From positions 214,590 through 278,589 of the forward strand of contig CAZWAD010000002.1 of NCBI GenBank assembly GCA_964631835.1: a DNA stretch of 64,000 nt, in the 5' to 3' direction. Below are positions 26,803 through 34,750 of this stretch, piece by piece. Below the pieces are notes generated by a model. The model saw only the letters and a list, made by a program, of their open reading frames with translations. It was not told the DNA's origin and ran no database searches. Source of the stretch: Bog-950 sp964631835. GTDB taxonomy: Bacteria; Bacteroidota; Bacteroidia; Chitinophagales; LD1. The position numbers were made by a program, and so were the translations under genes. Every line of letters starts with the position of its first letter. Within the stretch, counting starts at the first letter, position 1.

Positions 26803-27106
26803 GGTTTGCACTATAATAGAGCGCAACTCAAACCCTAGGGTTGATTTTCCAAATAATTTTAAACGCCTCTTACGGGCTTTTTGCCGAAATGTAGGGCACG
26901 TTTAAATACATTTAGGAGGCCTCTTCCGTTGTGTAGGGCACGTTTAAATACATTTAGGAGGCCCTTGCATTAGCTACATACCTTGTTTTTTCGCCCAAAA
27001 TCATAAAAAAATGAACATTTCACAGAAACTACCCAACCCGATGCCGGAAGGGCACTGGTTAAGGGCATAATAACTTTAAGGTTTTTCTTCACATTTGCCT
27101 CCACTC
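26803..27106. other. Intergenic region with exact 32-bp direct repeat
   Basis: No gene is seen in about 300 nt. After the SprB gene, a 9-bp inverted repeat (tagggtttg at 26800-26808 with caaacccta at 26829-26837) could form a hairpin but has no T-run. Two identical 32-nt units follow (see the repeat entry). Confidence 0.5.
26890..26963 (+). repeat. Exact 32-bp direct repeat, two copies, 10-bp spacer
   Basis: The unit tgtagggcacgtttaaatac plus catttaggaggcc (in outline) occurs at 26890-26921 and 26932-26963 without a mismatch, separated by tcttccgttg. The period is 42 bp, four helical turns. It is too short and too closely spaced for a CRISPR array. Confidence 0.85.
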
Positions 27107-27610
27107 ATGACCACAACCGTATCGGTTAGCGCCACTTTTAATTGTTCGCTGGAAAGAGCTTTTAAAACACCCATGCTTTGCGATGTAACCAAAGTGCATA
27201 CGGGGTTTGGGCTTATGCCGCGCGTTACCCATTGCACCGATGACGAAAACTGGGGAAAACCGGGTGGGAGCAAAAAGGTGTTTGTGGCTAAGTCGTTAAC
27301 ACAGGCAGGGGGCGAAGCATCTATGGATAAGGTGCTCGAAAGAGTGGAGAACAAATACTGGAAAATTGAGGTAAGCGATTTTAAATCGTGGATGCTGGGG
27401 TTTACCAAATTTGTTGGCGAATGGCGCACTACTGAAATTGCGCCAAATGAGATTTTGGTGGAATATACCTACACCATGCACTGTGGAAATGCTTTGCTGT
27501 ATCCGCTGTGTGTGTTGTTTACCAAGCTGTTTTGGAAAACTTATATGAAACGTGTTTTGGAAAATATCAGAACCATGGCGTATGATGGCGAGCCGTATAT
27601 GTATAAGTAA
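27107..27610 (+). CDS. SRPBCC/polyketide cyclase-like protein
   Basis: This ~167-residue protein starts at the ATG at 27107 (MTTTVSVSATFNCSLERAFK); a slightly longer frame begins at 27095. The layout of an N-terminal strand followed by PxE/RAF helix, then a long antiparallel sheet and a C-terminal amphipathic helix (YMKRVLENIRTMAYDGE), fits the START/SRPBCC ligand-binding fold. It lacks a signal peptide. Such proteins bind hydrophobic ligands, and no specific ligand can be inferred. It is convergent with the lipoprotein gene at 27623 (12 nt). Confidence 0.75.
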   Translation: MTTTVSVSATFNCSLERAFKTPMLCDVTKVHTGFGLMPRVTHCTDDENWGKPGGSKKVFVAKSLTQAGGEASMDKVLERVENKYWKIEVSDFKSWMLGFTKFVGEWRTTEIAPNEILVEYTYTMHCGNALLYPLCVLFTKLFWKTYMKRVLENIRTMAYDGEPYMYK

Positions 27611-27622
27611 GCGATGCGTGGG

Positions 27623-28057
27623 TTACTTGTCGGCAGGCTCAAAACGGAAAGTTTTCTGCATGGCAGCTTGTGAAGGGTTTCGAACAACTACATAAACTTC
27701 TTGTTTGTTGTTTCGGTTCGAATCAGCTAAAAATGCATCGGCAATAATTCCTTCACGCTGTTGCTTCATTACCGTATCAGCTTTATTATCGCCACCTCTT
27801 CTTAAAATGGCAAACTCACCGCTCGATGCAGGGCCGCCAAACCCCACCACATCATAAACTAAGTTTTCGTTCACCACCAATGTTTTGTGAAACTCATACG
27901 AAGATTCGAGCCCCAACTGCATGGCAGTGTCGCTGGCAATAGCTACAGAATCAATTTCCCCAACTACCGGTATTTGATTTTGAGATTGGTTGCAGGAAGA
28001 AAAAGACAACAGACAATAGACAACAGACAATAGATGAATGACGGTTTGAATTCTCAC
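27623..28057 (-). CDS. Hypothetical lipoprotein, 144 aa
   Basis: It starts with GTG at 28057 and carries a lipoprotein signal (VIHLLSVVYCLLSFSSC, with the acylated Cys at position ~22). The mature domain is small and hydrophilic, with a repeated-strand look (EFAILRRGGDNKADTVMK, EVYVVVRNPSQAAMQ), and no family was recognised. The signal-peptide coding stretch is made of an exact 14-bp tandem repeat (28004-28031), a type of sequence normally intergenic. It is 21 nt downstream of carA on the same strand, so it may be co-transcribed. Confidence 0.65.
   Translation of the reverse strand: MRIQTVIHLLSVVYCLLSFSSCNQSQNQIPVVGEIDSVAIASDTAMQLGLESSYEFHKTLVVNENLVYDVVGFGGPASSGEFAILRRGGDNKADTVMKQQREGIIADAFLADSNRNNKQEVYVVVRNPSQAAMQKTFRFEPADK
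28004..28031 (-). repeat. 14-bp tandem repeat inside a signal-peptide coding region
   Basis: Two exact copies of agacaacagacaat (+ strand) lie within the lipoprotein signal sequence; since 14 is not a multiple of three, the copies encode different residues (..SVVYCLLS..). Micro-repeats of this look continue toward the end of carA (ctcaaattgtcgaattcgct). Confidence 0.8.
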
Positions 28058-28078
28058 ATTCTCAAATTGTCGAATTCG

Positions 28079-29188
28079 CTAATTCGCATTCATGTCATCA
28101 ATAAACTGGTCGAAGAGGTAACGTGAATCATGCGGACCGGGAGAACTTTCGGGGTGGTATTGAACGCTGAAAGCTTTCTTTCCCTTAATACGGATGCCTT
28201 CCACCGTATTGTCGTTCAGGTTTACGTGAGTTATTTCAACGTGGCTGCTTTTCTCCACTGCTTCGCGCGAAACTTCAAAACCGTGATTCTGCGAAGTGAT
28301 TTCGCTTTTGTTGGCAATAAGATTCTGCACCGGATGATTCGCCCCGCGGTGGCCGTGGTGCATTTTGTGCGTGGGAATTCCGTTGGCTAAAGCCAGCAAC
28401 TGGTGGCCGAGGCAAATTCCGAAGAGCGGTTTACCCGAATCGCAAATTTCTTTCACCGTTTTAATGGCGTAATCCATGGCGGCCGGGTCACCGGGGCCAT
28501 TGGAAATGAAATAACCATTCGGCTTAAACGCTTCCATTTCCTTGAATGAAGTTTTAGCATTAAATACTTTGGCATAAATGCCGCGGTCAGTCATGCACTT
28601 CAAAATGTTTTCTTTAATACCACAATCGAGCACAGCCACTTTCAGTCCTGAATTTTCATTACCATAGTTATATGGTTTATCAGTTGAAACTTTCAGTGCC
28701 AAATCGAGCCCGTCCATGTCGGGTACTTCGGTAAGTTTCTTTTTCAGAACCGCCACATCGGTAGTTTCTGAACTGATAATACAGTTCATGGCTCCCTGCT
28801 TTCGTACGTGAATGGTGAGTGCGCGCGTGTCCACATCCGAAATGCCGACCAGGTTATTTTTTTCAAACCAGTCCTGTAGTGAATCGTTTGCGGGTATCCG
28901 TGAATAACTTTGAGCAGTGTATCGCTTGCAAATTAGCCCTGCAATTTTCACGCTCTTCGATTCCGCCTCTTCATTTTTAGTTCCGTAGTTACCTTCGTGT
29001 ACGTTAGTCATGATAATCATCTGACCGTAATAACTCGGGTCGGTAAAAATTTCCTGGTACCCGGTCATGGAAGTATTAAAGCAAATTTCGCCTGAAGTAG
29101 TTCCGGTTTTACCGAGTGATTTTCCGTGAAAAACGGTTCCGTCTGCAAGTAATAATACAGCCGGGACAGAGGAGAAGGGTTTTGTCAT
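28079..29188 (-). CDS. carA: Carbamoyl-phosphate synthase small subunit
   Basis: This ~369-residue protein is the glutamine amidotransferase subunit that supplies ammonia to CarB for carbamoyl phosphate in pyrimidine and arginine synthesis. The start is placed at the ATG at 29188 (MTKPFSSVPAVLLLADGTVF); the upstream TTG is less likely. The N-terminal CPSase domain has CFNTSMTGYQEIFTDPSYYG. The class I amidotransferase domain shows SNGPGDPAAMDYAI, the catalytic cysteine in FGICLGHQLLALA, and SVQYHPESSPGPHDS with the catalytic histidine. No carB gene is in this window. The C-terminus (DDMNAN) runs into micro-repeat sequence. Confidence 0.97.
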   Translation of the reverse strand: MTKPFSSVPAVLLLADGTVFHGKSLGKTGTTSGEICFNTSMTGYQEIFTDPSYYGQMIIMTNVHEGNYGTKNEEAESKSVKIAGLICKRYTAQSYSRIPANDSLQDWFEKNNLVGISDVDTRALTIHVRKQGAMNCIISSETTDVAVLKKKLTEVPDMDGLDLALKVSTDKPYNYGNENSGLKVAVLDCGIKENILKCMTDRGIYAKVFNAKTSFKEMEAFKPNGYFISNGPGDPAAMDYAIKTVKEICDSGKPLFGICLGHQLLALANGIPTHKMHHGHRGANHPVQNLIANKSEITSQNHGFEVSREAVEKSSHVEITHVNLNDNTVEGIRIKGKKAFSVQYHPESSPGPHDSRYLFDQFIDDMNAN

Positions 29189-29271
29189 ATCGGGACGCAA
29201 ATATAAACGCGCAAAGGGAATGGTGGAATAAAGAAGTGTTGTTGTGGAAAAGATTTGTGTAATTCGTTGCT

Positions 29272-29763
29272 ATGAATTTCAATAAAGAAACCTGGAGAAC
29301 TGAAGCAGAAAAAAGGAAGAAGGAGAACAAGAACTTTCTGTTAAAGGCAAAGCGCATCCGGGGAATTGAAAAACATCTTCCTGATTTGCATGAAGAAGCA
29401 TTTTCGAAAATAGATTGTTTGCAATGCGGTAACTGCTGCAAAACAATCTCACCAAGATTTAAAACTCCTGATATAGTCCGTATCTCAAAATTCCTTGGAA
29501 TGAGGCAAAGCGAAATGATTGAAACTTATTTGCGTTTAGATGAAGATGGAGATTATGTAGTGAAGAAATCGCCTTGTCCGTTTTTGGGCAGTAATAATTA
29601 TTGCAGTATTTACGAAGCCCGCCCCGGTGATTGCCGCAAATATCCTTACACTGATTCAGGAGAATTTTTTGAATACACCAATACTACCTTACAAAATAAT
29701 ACAATTTGCCCGGCAGTGTTCTGTGTTCTGGAAAAGCTGAAAATACTTATGCATAATCGCTGA
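29272..29763 (+). CDS. YkgJ-family cysteine cluster protein
   Basis: This 163-residue cytoplasmic protein holds the YkgJ-type metal-chelating cysteine pattern: CLQCGNCCKTISPRF, then PCPFLGSNNYCSIYEARPGD followed by CRKYP, and a late cysteine in ICPAVFC. The family is thought to bind zinc or an Fe-S cluster, and its role is unsettled. The basic N-terminal ~45 residues (EAEKRKKENKNF) are helical. It is divergent from carA, and its last 17 nt overlap the end of the convergent exporter permease gene. Confidence 0.87.
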   Translation: MNFNKETWRTEAEKRKKENKNFLLKAKRIRGIEKHLPDLHEEAFSKIDCLQCGNCCKTISPRFKTPDIVRISKFLGMRQSEMIETYLRLDEDGDYVVKKSPCPFLGSNNYCSIYEARPGDCRKYPYTDSGEFFEYTNTTLQNNTICPAVFCVLEKLKILMHNR

Positions 29764-30562
29764 ATGCATTTTCCGATTTTTTATATAGATAAAACCCTAA
29801 TGCGCAAAGCGGAATGGATGCGAGCAGGGCAGGAATAAAATGCAAGTCGTAATTCCACCCCGGGAAAAGGCACCACCTCCATCCTTCAACTACTGAAGCC
29901 ATAGGATTAAAAAACCAAATGAAACTGATTTGAGGAGGTAAAACCTCTTTCGTGAAAAATACGGGCGTGAACCAGATCCCGAAATACATCAGGAAAGGAA
30001 CAAGATGAAACAAGTCCCTCAGGCGGTAAGCCAAAGAAGCCACAGTGAAAACAATAAACAAAGCGGCAGCAGCATTGAATATAAGTAGTATCGGGATAAG
30101 CACAATACGCCAAGAAACCGGATAGCCATGCCAAAGAAACAACGGCACGAGCAACAGCAAGCTAATGACTAATTCTATCAGGGCAACATAGACTTTTGAC
30201 AGTGGTAAAATGGCTTTAGGGAAATAAATCTTTTTAATAAGCTGTCCTGATTCCTGAACGCTGAAAGTGCCCTGATAAACAATATAGCTGAAAAAATTCC
30301 AGCCTTGTAAACCCGACAGCACGTAAAGCGAATACGGCAGATCGCCCGACTTCCAGCGAAGCAAATACCCGAAAAAGAAAGTGAAGATGGCTAATGCAGT
30401 GAGGGGTTGAAGAACAGTCCAGCCCAATCCCAAGAATGTTTGCGCGTATTTTACTTTCAAATCACGTTTGGCAAATGCAACAATAAGAGCCCTGTACCTC
30501 CACATCTTTTTTATATAATCCGGAAGGCTGTCAGGTTCTGATGTTATTACGGTCTTAATCAT
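29747..30562 (-). CDS. ABC-2 type polysaccharide exporter permease (Wzm-like)
   Basis: This 271-residue protein has about six membrane helices. The N-terminal cytoplasmic helix DYIKKMWRYRALIVAFAKRD and the following LKVKYAQTFLGLGWTVLQP are typical of Wzm/TagG permeases. So are QLIKKIYFPKAILPLSKVYV and the region FFNPMASVVEGWRW. The family moves lipid-linked glycans across the inner membrane together with a nucleotide-binding subunit. The matching ATPase gene (44965) lies 14 kb away on the other strand, an unusual separation. It is divergent from the asparagine synthase gene. Its gene marks the left edge of the glycoconjugate locus. Confidence 0.92.
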   Translation of the reverse strand: MIKTVITSEPDSLPDYIKKMWRYRALIVAFAKRDLKVKYAQTFLGLGWTVLQPLTALAIFTFFFGYLLRWKSGDLPYSLYVLSGLQGWNFFSYIVYQGTFSVQESGQLIKKIYFPKAILPLSKVYVALIELVISLLLLVPLFLWHGYPVSWRIVLIPILLIFNAAAALFIVFTVASLAYRLRDLFHLVPFLMYFGIWFTPVFFTKEVLPPQISFIWFFNPMASVVEGWRWCLFPGWNYDLHFIPALLASIPLCALGFYLYKKSENAFSDYA

Positions 30563-30675
30563 ATATGATGTAAAGATTCACAAAAAATATTGACGCAATT
30601 AATAAAATAAATGGAGCATAAATTTTATAAACGGTAAAAAACGATTATTTAGAGTTTTAATATTTCAGGAAAATC

Positions 30676-32448
30676 ATGTGCGGTATTGCAGGGCAAATAA
30701 AATTTAACGGAGAAGTTTCAGAGCAAAACTGTTCGGCAATGAATGACGCAATTAAACATCGCGGACCTGATGGAGAAGGCATATATATCAATGCAGATAA
30801 AACGGTAGTTCTGGGGCACCGGAGACTTTCCTTTCTTGACCTTACAGAAGCAGGAAAACAACCCATGACCAATGAGGACGGAACAATCTGGATTACCTAC
30901 AACGGAGAAATTTATAATTATATCGAGCTTCGTGAGAAACTCGAAAAATCAGGACACAGGTTTCATTCGCATACTGATACAGAAGTGATTATCCACGGCT
31001 ATGAAGAATGGGGATGGGATGTGGTAAATCATTTGAAGGGGATGTTTGCCTTTGGAATATGGAACGAAAAAGACAAGCAACTCTTCTTAGCCCGCGACAG
31101 GTTCGGGATTAAACCTCTTTACTATTACAACGAAAATGGAAACTTTGTTTTTGCTTCTGAAATAAAAGCAATCAAAGCTAATGCCGATGTTACCACCACC
31201 TTGGACTTCGTTTCGTTTTCAGATTATTTTGTGTACAGGTATGTTCCAAGCCCGAAAAGTATATGGCATGAAATTTCAAAACTTCCGGCAGCACATTTCT
31301 TGCTTTTAAACGCTGATGGAAGTGTAACAATCAAAGAGTACTGGAAAATTCCGTTTGCAGAAAACACAATTTCCGACAACGAAGCGATTGAAAAATTCGA
31401 TTCCTTATTGTTTGAGTCTGTAAAAACACATACCAGAAGCGATGTTCCAGTCGGTTCTTTTCTCAGCGGAGGTTACGATAGTTCAGCTATAGTTTATTAC
31501 ATGAGCCGTTTTAGATATGCGCCATCAACGTTTTCAATCGGTTTTGAAGGATGGGATGTAAGTGAGCATATTTATGCTGAAATGGTTGCTAAGCAATTCG
31601 GCACAAACCATCACTCACTGATTCTTCAATCCCAATCTCTGGACATACTTGACCACCTCAGCTGGGTTTATGACGAGCCGAACGGTGATATTTCCATAAT
31701 CCCAACTTACCAGGTTAGCAGAGAAGCGGCAAGAAAAGTAAAAGCAGTAATGAGTGGTGAGGGTTCGGACGAAATACTCGTGGGTTATCAGTGGCAGAAA
31801 GATTATGTGCCTGTGCAAAAATCATTTATGGAAAAAGTGTTGGGAATATTATCGGGAAATACGTCTCCGTACCTATTACAATATTATACCGAAGCTATGG
31901 CAATGGGAAGATTTGACAAAGCAGAATTGAAGAAGTTGCTTCACCCCGATTTACATTATTGTATCCGGGAAAATCCCGAGTGGTATTATAAACACCTTTA
32001 CGAATCTGAACTTCATGAGTTGAAAGCTATGCAAAAGCTGGATGTAAAGCATTTTATGGGCGAACAGGTGCTCGCTAAGATTGACCGGGCAAGCATGGCA
32101 AATTCACTGGAAGTGAGAGTCCCGTTTCTTGACCATGAAATTTGTGAGTTTATTTTTCAACTAAAAACAGAGGTGTATTTTCGGAAAAATGAAACGAAAC
32201 ATCTCTTGTACCAAAATATTAAAAATCATTTTCCGGATGAAATTCTACATAGAAAGAAACAGGGTTTTGTAGGGCCTGACAAATACTATATGAATATGGC
32301 ATGGTATGAATCACGGCTAAGCGAAAGTCGGTTAGTACAGGATAAAATCGTCAATAGAAGCTATTTGAAGGAGCTATTTCAGAACAAGGATTGCTGGCGC
32401 CTTTGGAAAGTAGCAGTAATGGAATCGTGGTACAGGAAGTGGTGCTGA
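30676..32448 (+). CDS. asnB: Asparagine synthase (glutamine-hydrolysing), class B type
   Basis: This 590-residue enzyme has the N-terminal glutamine amidotransferase domain with the catalytic Cys2 (MCGIAGQI), then RHRGPDGEGIY-like KHRGPDGEG and GEIYNYIELRE. The synthetase domain with the PP-loop SFLSGGYDSSAI and SGEGSDEILVGY follows. AsnB-like enzymes in surface-glycan loci often amidate uronic acids or other acidic groups instead of making asparagine, which fits this context, but the substrate is not determined by sequence. The gene leads a forward run with the epimerase (29 nt) and the transglutaminase-like gene. Confidence 0.95.
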   Translation: MCGIAGQIKFNGEVSEQNCSAMNDAIKHRGPDGEGIYINADKTVVLGHRRLSFLDLTEAGKQPMTNEDGTIWITYNGEIYNYIELREKLEKSGHRFHSHTDTEVIIHGYEEWGWDVVNHLKGMFAFGIWNEKDKQLFLARDRFGIKPLYYYNENGNFVFASEIKAIKANADVTTTLDFVSFSDYFVYRYVPSPKSIWHEISKLPAAHFLLLNADGSVTIKEYWKIPFAENTISDNEAIEKFDSLLFESVKTHTRSDVPVGSFLSGGYDSSAIVYYMSRFRYAPSTFSIGFEGWDVSEHIYAEMVAKQFGTNHHSLILQSQSLDILDHLSWVYDEPNGDISIIPTYQVSREAARKVKAVMSGEGSDEILVGYQWQKDYVPVQKSFMEKVLGILSGNTSPYLLQYYTEAMAMGRFDKAELKKLLHPDLHYCIRENPEWYYKHLYESELHELKAMQKLDVKHFMGEQVLAKIDRASMANSLEVRVPFLDHEICEFIFQLKTEVYFRKNETKHLLYQNIKNHFPDEILHRKKQGFVGPDKYYMNMAWYESRLSESRLVQDKIVNRSYLKELFQNKDCWRLWKVAVMESWYRKWC

Positions 32449-32477
32449 TGTTTATACAATTCATTTACATTTAAACA

Positions 32478-33482
32478 ATGAAGAGAATTTTAATAACCGG
32501 CTTCGGAGGATTCATTGGCTATAGTTTACTTATGGCTCTTAAGGATAAATTTCAAATTACAGCACTCGATAATTTTTCGGAGACATCTAATTACTTAATT
32601 AAAAAAGCCCGTGCGGGGCAGTTAGGTATTTCTGATTTAGAGGCATTTAAAAGAGAAAAAAAACACAAAATCGGTAATTCCGATTTTTGCTATGCTGACT
32701 TATGTAACCGGGAGTCTTTAGAAGAAATATTTTCAAGTGAGCGATTTGATTTGGTCATTCACCTCGCGGCTTTAACCGGAGTTCGTCAATCATTATTAAA
32801 CCCCGCTGCATATATTGACTCAAACGTTCAGGGCTTTGTTAGTTTACTGGAGTGCGTTAGAAAATTCCAAATCAGAAACGTGATTTATGCTTCAAGTTCT
32901 TCAGTATATGGCATGAACAAGGAAACTCCTTGTAAAGAAAGCCAGCCGACCGATTTGCCTATTTCGGTTTATGCGGCAAGCAAAAAATCCAATGAATTGC
33001 TTGCACATGTTTATTCAAGCTTATATAATATCAATTTGACAGGTTTGCGTTTTTTCACCGTTTATGGGCCCTGGACGCGACCAGATATGGCGGCTTATTT
33101 ATTTATGAAGGCAATTAAAAATGAAAGGCCAATAGAGTTGTTTAATGAAGGAAAAATGATTCGCGATTTTACGTATATAGATGATGTGACAAAAACCATT
33201 TCACTTCTTATGGAAAAAATGGAACAGGAAAAAATACCAGGTAACAGGATTTTTAATGTGGGAAACCATCAGCCGGTTTATACGGTTGATTTCTTAAAGA
33301 AAATCGAATCTGCAATGAATAAAAAAGCAGTTATAAATTTTAAACCCATTCAGCCTGGAGATATGCCGGCAACCAACGCTCTGACTGGCAGGTTATTTGA
33401 TTATATTGGGTTTAAGCCGGGCACTGAACTGGAAGCAGGCATAAAAGAAATGGTTAAATGGTTTACACAATACGAAAACTGA
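32478..33482 (+). CDS. NAD-dependent nucleotide-sugar epimerase (UDP-glucuronate epimerase-like)
   Basis: This 334-residue short-chain dehydrogenase/reductase of the extended type has the NAD-binding motif GFGGFIG (residues 8-14). The serine-rich strand SSSSVYG and the catalytic Tyr165-xxx-Lys169 (YAASK) follow. The internal sequence RFFTVYGPWTRPDMAAYLFM is closest to the UDP-glucuronate 4-epimerase group. It would make the activated uronic acid or hexose for the glycan. It is preceded by asnB, and its last 25 nt overlap the next gene, indicating an operon. A possible pair is a uronic acid made by this enzyme and amidated by AsnB. Confidence 0.9.
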   Translation: MKRILITGFGGFIGYSLLMALKDKFQITALDNFSETSNYLIKKARAGQLGISDLEAFKREKKHKIGNSDFCYADLCNRESLEEIFSSERFDLVIHLAALTGVRQSLLNPAAYIDSNVQGFVSLLECVRKFQIRNVIYASSSSVYGMNKETPCKESQPTDLPISVYAASKKSNELLAHVYSSLYNINLTGLRFFTVYGPWTRPDMAAYLFMKAIKNERPIELFNEGKMIRDFTYIDDVTKTISLLMEKMEQEKIPGNRIFNVGNHQPVYTVDFLKKIESAMNKKAVINFKPIQPGDMPATNALTGRLFDYIGFKPGTELEAGIKEMVKWFTQYEN

Positions 33483-34750
33483 ATAAAAACCTGTTTTTTG
33501 CTATCGTTTTTCCGGCTTGTATAATCTGCTTACTCTTTTCCTGTCAACAACAACGAAGTTCCACGCCTTTCCGGTTATCAAACACAGATGGCATATTTCA
33601 ATTTCCGATACAAAATATTGCTGCTTCTTCTCATGTTGAATTAAAAATAAGAAACACCTCTGAGAAAATAGCACACTTTTACATTACCCCTGATTTCGTA
33701 AATCTTTATAACGATTCAACTATCCTGGCAAGTTTATTGAAGCCTTACATGACTGATTTACAAAAAAGCCTTGCTCTTTGGAAATTTGTTTGTGAGTGGA
33801 CTTATCATTGTTCCGCCCCTTCTACTTCTGACCAGCAATTAAACGACCCTGCCATTTTGGTTAATGGTTTTGGTTGCAGTTTTTGTGATGACAGAAATGC
33901 TGCCCTCGCAAATCTTGCAGAAATGGCGGGTTTACCATCCAGAGTTTATGAGTTAGGAGGTCATGTAGTGTGTGAAATTTTTTTTGATAACTCATGGCAC
34001 ATGTTTGATGCTGACAAAAACATTTTCTTTCAAAAAGAAAACGGAGAAATTGCCGATGTTATCTATTTAAGCAACCATCCTGAACTAGTCGAAGAAAAAA
34101 GTAAAGAGTTAAAAACAGTTGTTGAGAAAATAAAAAACAAAAAAACCGGCAGAGCTGTCGAATCCCCTGAGAATAATTTTGTTTCGGAAATGTATAAAAT
34201 AAACAAAAGCAAATATACTTCACAAATTACCCTAAAACTAAATGAGCAAGTGAAATTTTATATCGAACCGGAAAATTTTATTGCAAAAGGTTTTTATGTG
34301 GACATTGCTGAGAAAGGTGGTCCGTACTTTAGAGCTAAAGGAATATTGGAAGGAAGTTATAACGATAGACACCTCGAGAAAGACACGGATAATGGCCCAA
34401 TTTTCATTCAGACCTTACCGTATCCTATTACAAAGATTACTGTAAGTGCTGATAATGATTGTTCCGTTTTTTATTCCACTGATAAAGTCCATTGGTATTT
34501 TGTAGGAACATCAAAGGGAAACTCCACTATTTCATTCGCTCCGTTTAATGAAACTGGTGCACCTTATACTTTTATATATTTTCTGAAATTTTCACCACTT
34601 AGTCAAAGTGGAACTAACTCTTTCAACATAGAAAATAAATTTCTCTTCTCTTACAAAATTCTTTGTGACACATCAGTAGATTGCTGCCAACTGGTACCGC
34701 TAAATGAAGAGGCTAAAAAATTGGATGTGATTTTTTCGGTCATTTACTGA
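33458..34750 (+). CDS. Transglutaminase-like lipoprotein
   Basis: This 430-residue protein starts with a lipoprotein signal (AIVFPACIICLLFSC). A transglutaminase-like/protease core lies at residues ~100-190. GCSFCDDRNAALANLAEMAG carries the likely nucleophile Cys143, GGHVVCEIFFDNSWHMFDAD carries His169, and Asp184 follows, so the Cys-His-Asp triad is intact. The C-terminal ~200 residues form a beta-rich unrecognised domain. Transglutaminase-like proteins in bacteria are often peptidases or crosslinkers in the envelope. The start overlaps the epimerase gene by 25 nt, so translation is probably coupled. In a glycan locus this suggests a peptide or amide linkage step, which is inference. Confidence 0.75.
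   Translation: MVYTIRKLNKNLFFAIVFPACIICLLFSCQQQRSSTPFRLSNTDGIFQFPIQNIAASSHVELKIRNTSEKIAHFYITPDFVNLYNDSTILASLLKPYMTDLQKSLALWKFVCEWTYHCSAPSTSDQQLNDPAILVNGFGCSFCDDRNAALANLAEMAGLPSRVYELGGHVVCEIFFDNSWHMFDADKNIFFQKENGEIADVIYLSNHPELVEEKSKELKTVVEKIKNKKTGRAVESPENNFVSEMYKINKSKYTSQITLKLNEQVKFYIEPENFIAKGFYVDIAEKGGPYFRAKGILEGSYNDRHLEKDTDNGPIFIQTLPYPITKITVSADNDCSVFYSTDKVHWYFVGTSKGNSTISFAPFNETGAPYTFIYFLKFSPLSQSGTNSFNIENKFLFSYKILCDTSVDCCQLVPLNEEAKKLDVIFSVIY

Noticed and set aside
26890..26963. Possible CRISPR array
   Set aside because: Only two repeats and a 10-nt spacer, with no cas genes; spacers are too short.
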